Shown: positions 63,068 to 64,000 of the stretch, piece after piece | How positions within the stretch are numbered: the first letter of the stretch is position 1 | Layout: every line of letters starts with the position of its first letter | Origin: Afifella sp. IM 167 | GTDB lineage: Bacteria; Pseudomonadota; Alphaproteobacteria; Rhizobiales; Afifellaceae | Direction of reading: 5' to 3' | DNA length: 64,000 nucleotides | Assembly (NCBI RefSeq): GCF_020144925.1 | Contig: NZ_NSLC01000003.1 | Span: 124,001 to 188,000 of the forward strand | Program-made: the position numbers and the translations under genes | The notes under the pieces: generated by a model | What the model was told of the DNA's origin: nothing | The model's database searches: none | The model's input: only the letters and a program-made list of their open reading frames with translations

Positions 63068-64000
63068 ATGCACCATTTCACCTATCGCGAGGGCGTCCTG
63101 CACGCCGAGGACGTGCCGGTCACACAGATCGCCGAGGCTGTCGGCACGCCGCTCTACTGCTATTCGACGGCGACGCTGGAGCGCCATTACCAGGTCTTCG
63201 AGGAGGCCTTCAGCGGCCTCGATCACCTCATCTGCTACGCGCTCAAGGCCAATTCCAACCAGGCCGTGATCGCCACGCTCGCCCGGCTCGGCGCCGGGGC
63301 CGACGTCGTTTCGGAGGGCGAGCTGCGCCGCGCGCTCGCCGTCGGCGTGCCGCCGGAGAAAATCATGTTTTCCGGCGTCGGCAAGACGGCGCATGAGCTT
63401 TCCTTCGCGCTTTCGGCCGGGATCTTCTGCTTCAACGTGGAATCGGAAGCCGAGCTGCGGCTTCTCTCGATGCTCGCGAGCGAGGACGGGCGGACCGCGC
63501 CGATCAGCCTCAGAATCAATCCGGACGTGGATGCCGGCACCCACGAGAAAATCTCCACGGGGCGCAAGGAGAACAAGTTCGGCATCCCGGCCGCGCGGGC
63601 CCGCGAGATCTACGCCGAGGCGCGGGACCTGCCAGGCATCCGGGTGATCGGCATCGATATGCATATCGGCAGCCAGATCACAGAGCTTGAGCCGTTCGAG
63701 GCCGCCTTTGGGCGGCTTGCCGCTCTCGTGCGCGAGCTGCGCGGCGACGGACACGACATCGAGCATATCGATCTCGGCGGCGGGCTTGGCATTCCCTATC
63801 ACGAGGAACGCGTCGCCCCGCCGCTGCCGAAGAGCTATGCGGAGACGGTCCGCCGCCACATGAGCGACCTCGACGCCAAGATCATCTTCGAGCCGGGCCG
63901 CCTGATCGCGGGCAATGCCGGCATCCTCCTGACCGAGGTGATCTACGTGAAGGAGGGCGAGGACAAGAATTTCGTCATCGTCGATGCGGCGATGAACGAC
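63068..64000 (+). CDS. lysA: Diaminopimelate decarboxylase (3' end cut by window edge)
   Basis: PLP enzyme that decarboxylates meso-diaminopimelate to lysine. The 311 codons seen run to the right edge; full-length proteins have about 420. The PLP lysine is in ICYALKANSNQAV, with further marks GADVVSEGELRRA, the HIGSQITELEPFEAAF motif, LDLGGG-type IDLGGGLGIPY and FEPGRLIAGNAG. It follows lptM by 46 bp, and completes with dapF and asd the lysine/DAP branch seen in this window. Confidence 0.97.
   Translation, partial: MHHFTYREGVLHAEDVPVTQIAEAVGTPLYCYSTATLERHYQVFEEAFSGLDHLICYALKANSNQAVIATLARLGAGADVVSEGELRRALAVGVPPEKIMFSGVGKTAHELSFALSAGIFCFNVESEAELRLLSMLASEDGRTAPISLRINPDVDAGTHEKISTGRKENKFGIPAARAREIYAEARDLPGIRVIGIDMHIGSQITELEPFEAAFGRLAALVRELRGDGHDIEHIDLGGGLGIPYHEERVAPPLPKSYAETVRRHMSDLDAKIIFEPGRLIAGNAGILLTEVIYVKEGEDKNFVIVDAAMND

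Overview
This window is chromosomal DNA from a high-GC alphaproteobacterium, most likely a member of the Hyphomicrobiales (Rhizobiales); the genus cannot be fixed from the sequence alone. The pointers are the Tad pilus genes, the acnA-ccmABCDG block, ispZ/yciB-ftsY-mtaB-dapF, ffh-rpsP-rimM-trmD-rplS, leuC/leuD/leuB/asd, the tlpA | argH-lptM-lysA group, and DUF2794, DUF1223 and DUF1127 proteins. It is almost entirely core genome. I see no insertion sequences, prophage, CRISPR arrays, tRNA or rRNA genes.

Layout. 1-4691: the translation GTPase typA (cut by the left edge) and three Tad-pilus genes. 4695-8067: an AraC regulator divergent from a methyltransferase, a site-2 protease, and the membrane part of a PQQ glucose dehydrogenase, followed by its separate periplasmic catalytic subunit (8081-10264). 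10340-17831: argG, a PAP2 phosphatase, a LysE exporter, two acetyltransferases, a LysR regulator divergent from a DUF1127-like gene, the RNA phosphodiesterase thpR, a 445-bp gap that probably holds a small RNA on the minus strand, DUF2794, and a Bax-inhibitor-1 protein. 17982-21956: the ybbA/ybbP ABC system with a divergent tesA-type esterase. 21960-28799: DUF1223, acnA and cytochrome c maturation genes ccmABCDG. 28866-33938: a TerB-like protein, ispZ/yciB, and a tight mtaB-ftsY-dapF group. 34126-40573: a YihY membrane protein, then ffh-rpsP-rimM-(monooxygenase)-trmD, a convergent TauE-type transporter, and rplS. 40810-46055: a complete branched-chain-amino-acid-type ABC importer. 46062-56964: leucine biosynthesis (leuC, leuD, leuB) interleaved with a zincin protease, a transglycosylase, an orphan HWE-type histidine kinase and a divergent Aat homologue, then asd. 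56970-64000: pyroglutamyl peptidase, DUF2147, pyridoxal kinase, a second DUF1127/LysR divergent pair, tlpA divergent from argH, lptM, and lysA (cut by the right edge).

Functional themes. Lysine/diaminopimelate synthesis is represented by asd, dapF and lysA, leucine synthesis by leuBCD, and arginine synthesis by argG and argH. SRP-dependent targeting is represented by ffh and ftsY. Periplasmic redox chemistry and cytochrome c maturation involve ccmABCDG, tlpA and a PQQ dehydrogenase.

The points most worth a second look are the candidate structured RNA at 15681-15856, the Aat homologue that lacks the family glutamine in its active-site loop, a PAP2 phosphatase with Glu in place of the motif-2 His, two EF-hand-like loops inside a TadE pseudopilin, the two-gene glucose dehydrogenase, and two independent divergent LysR/DUF1127 pairs.
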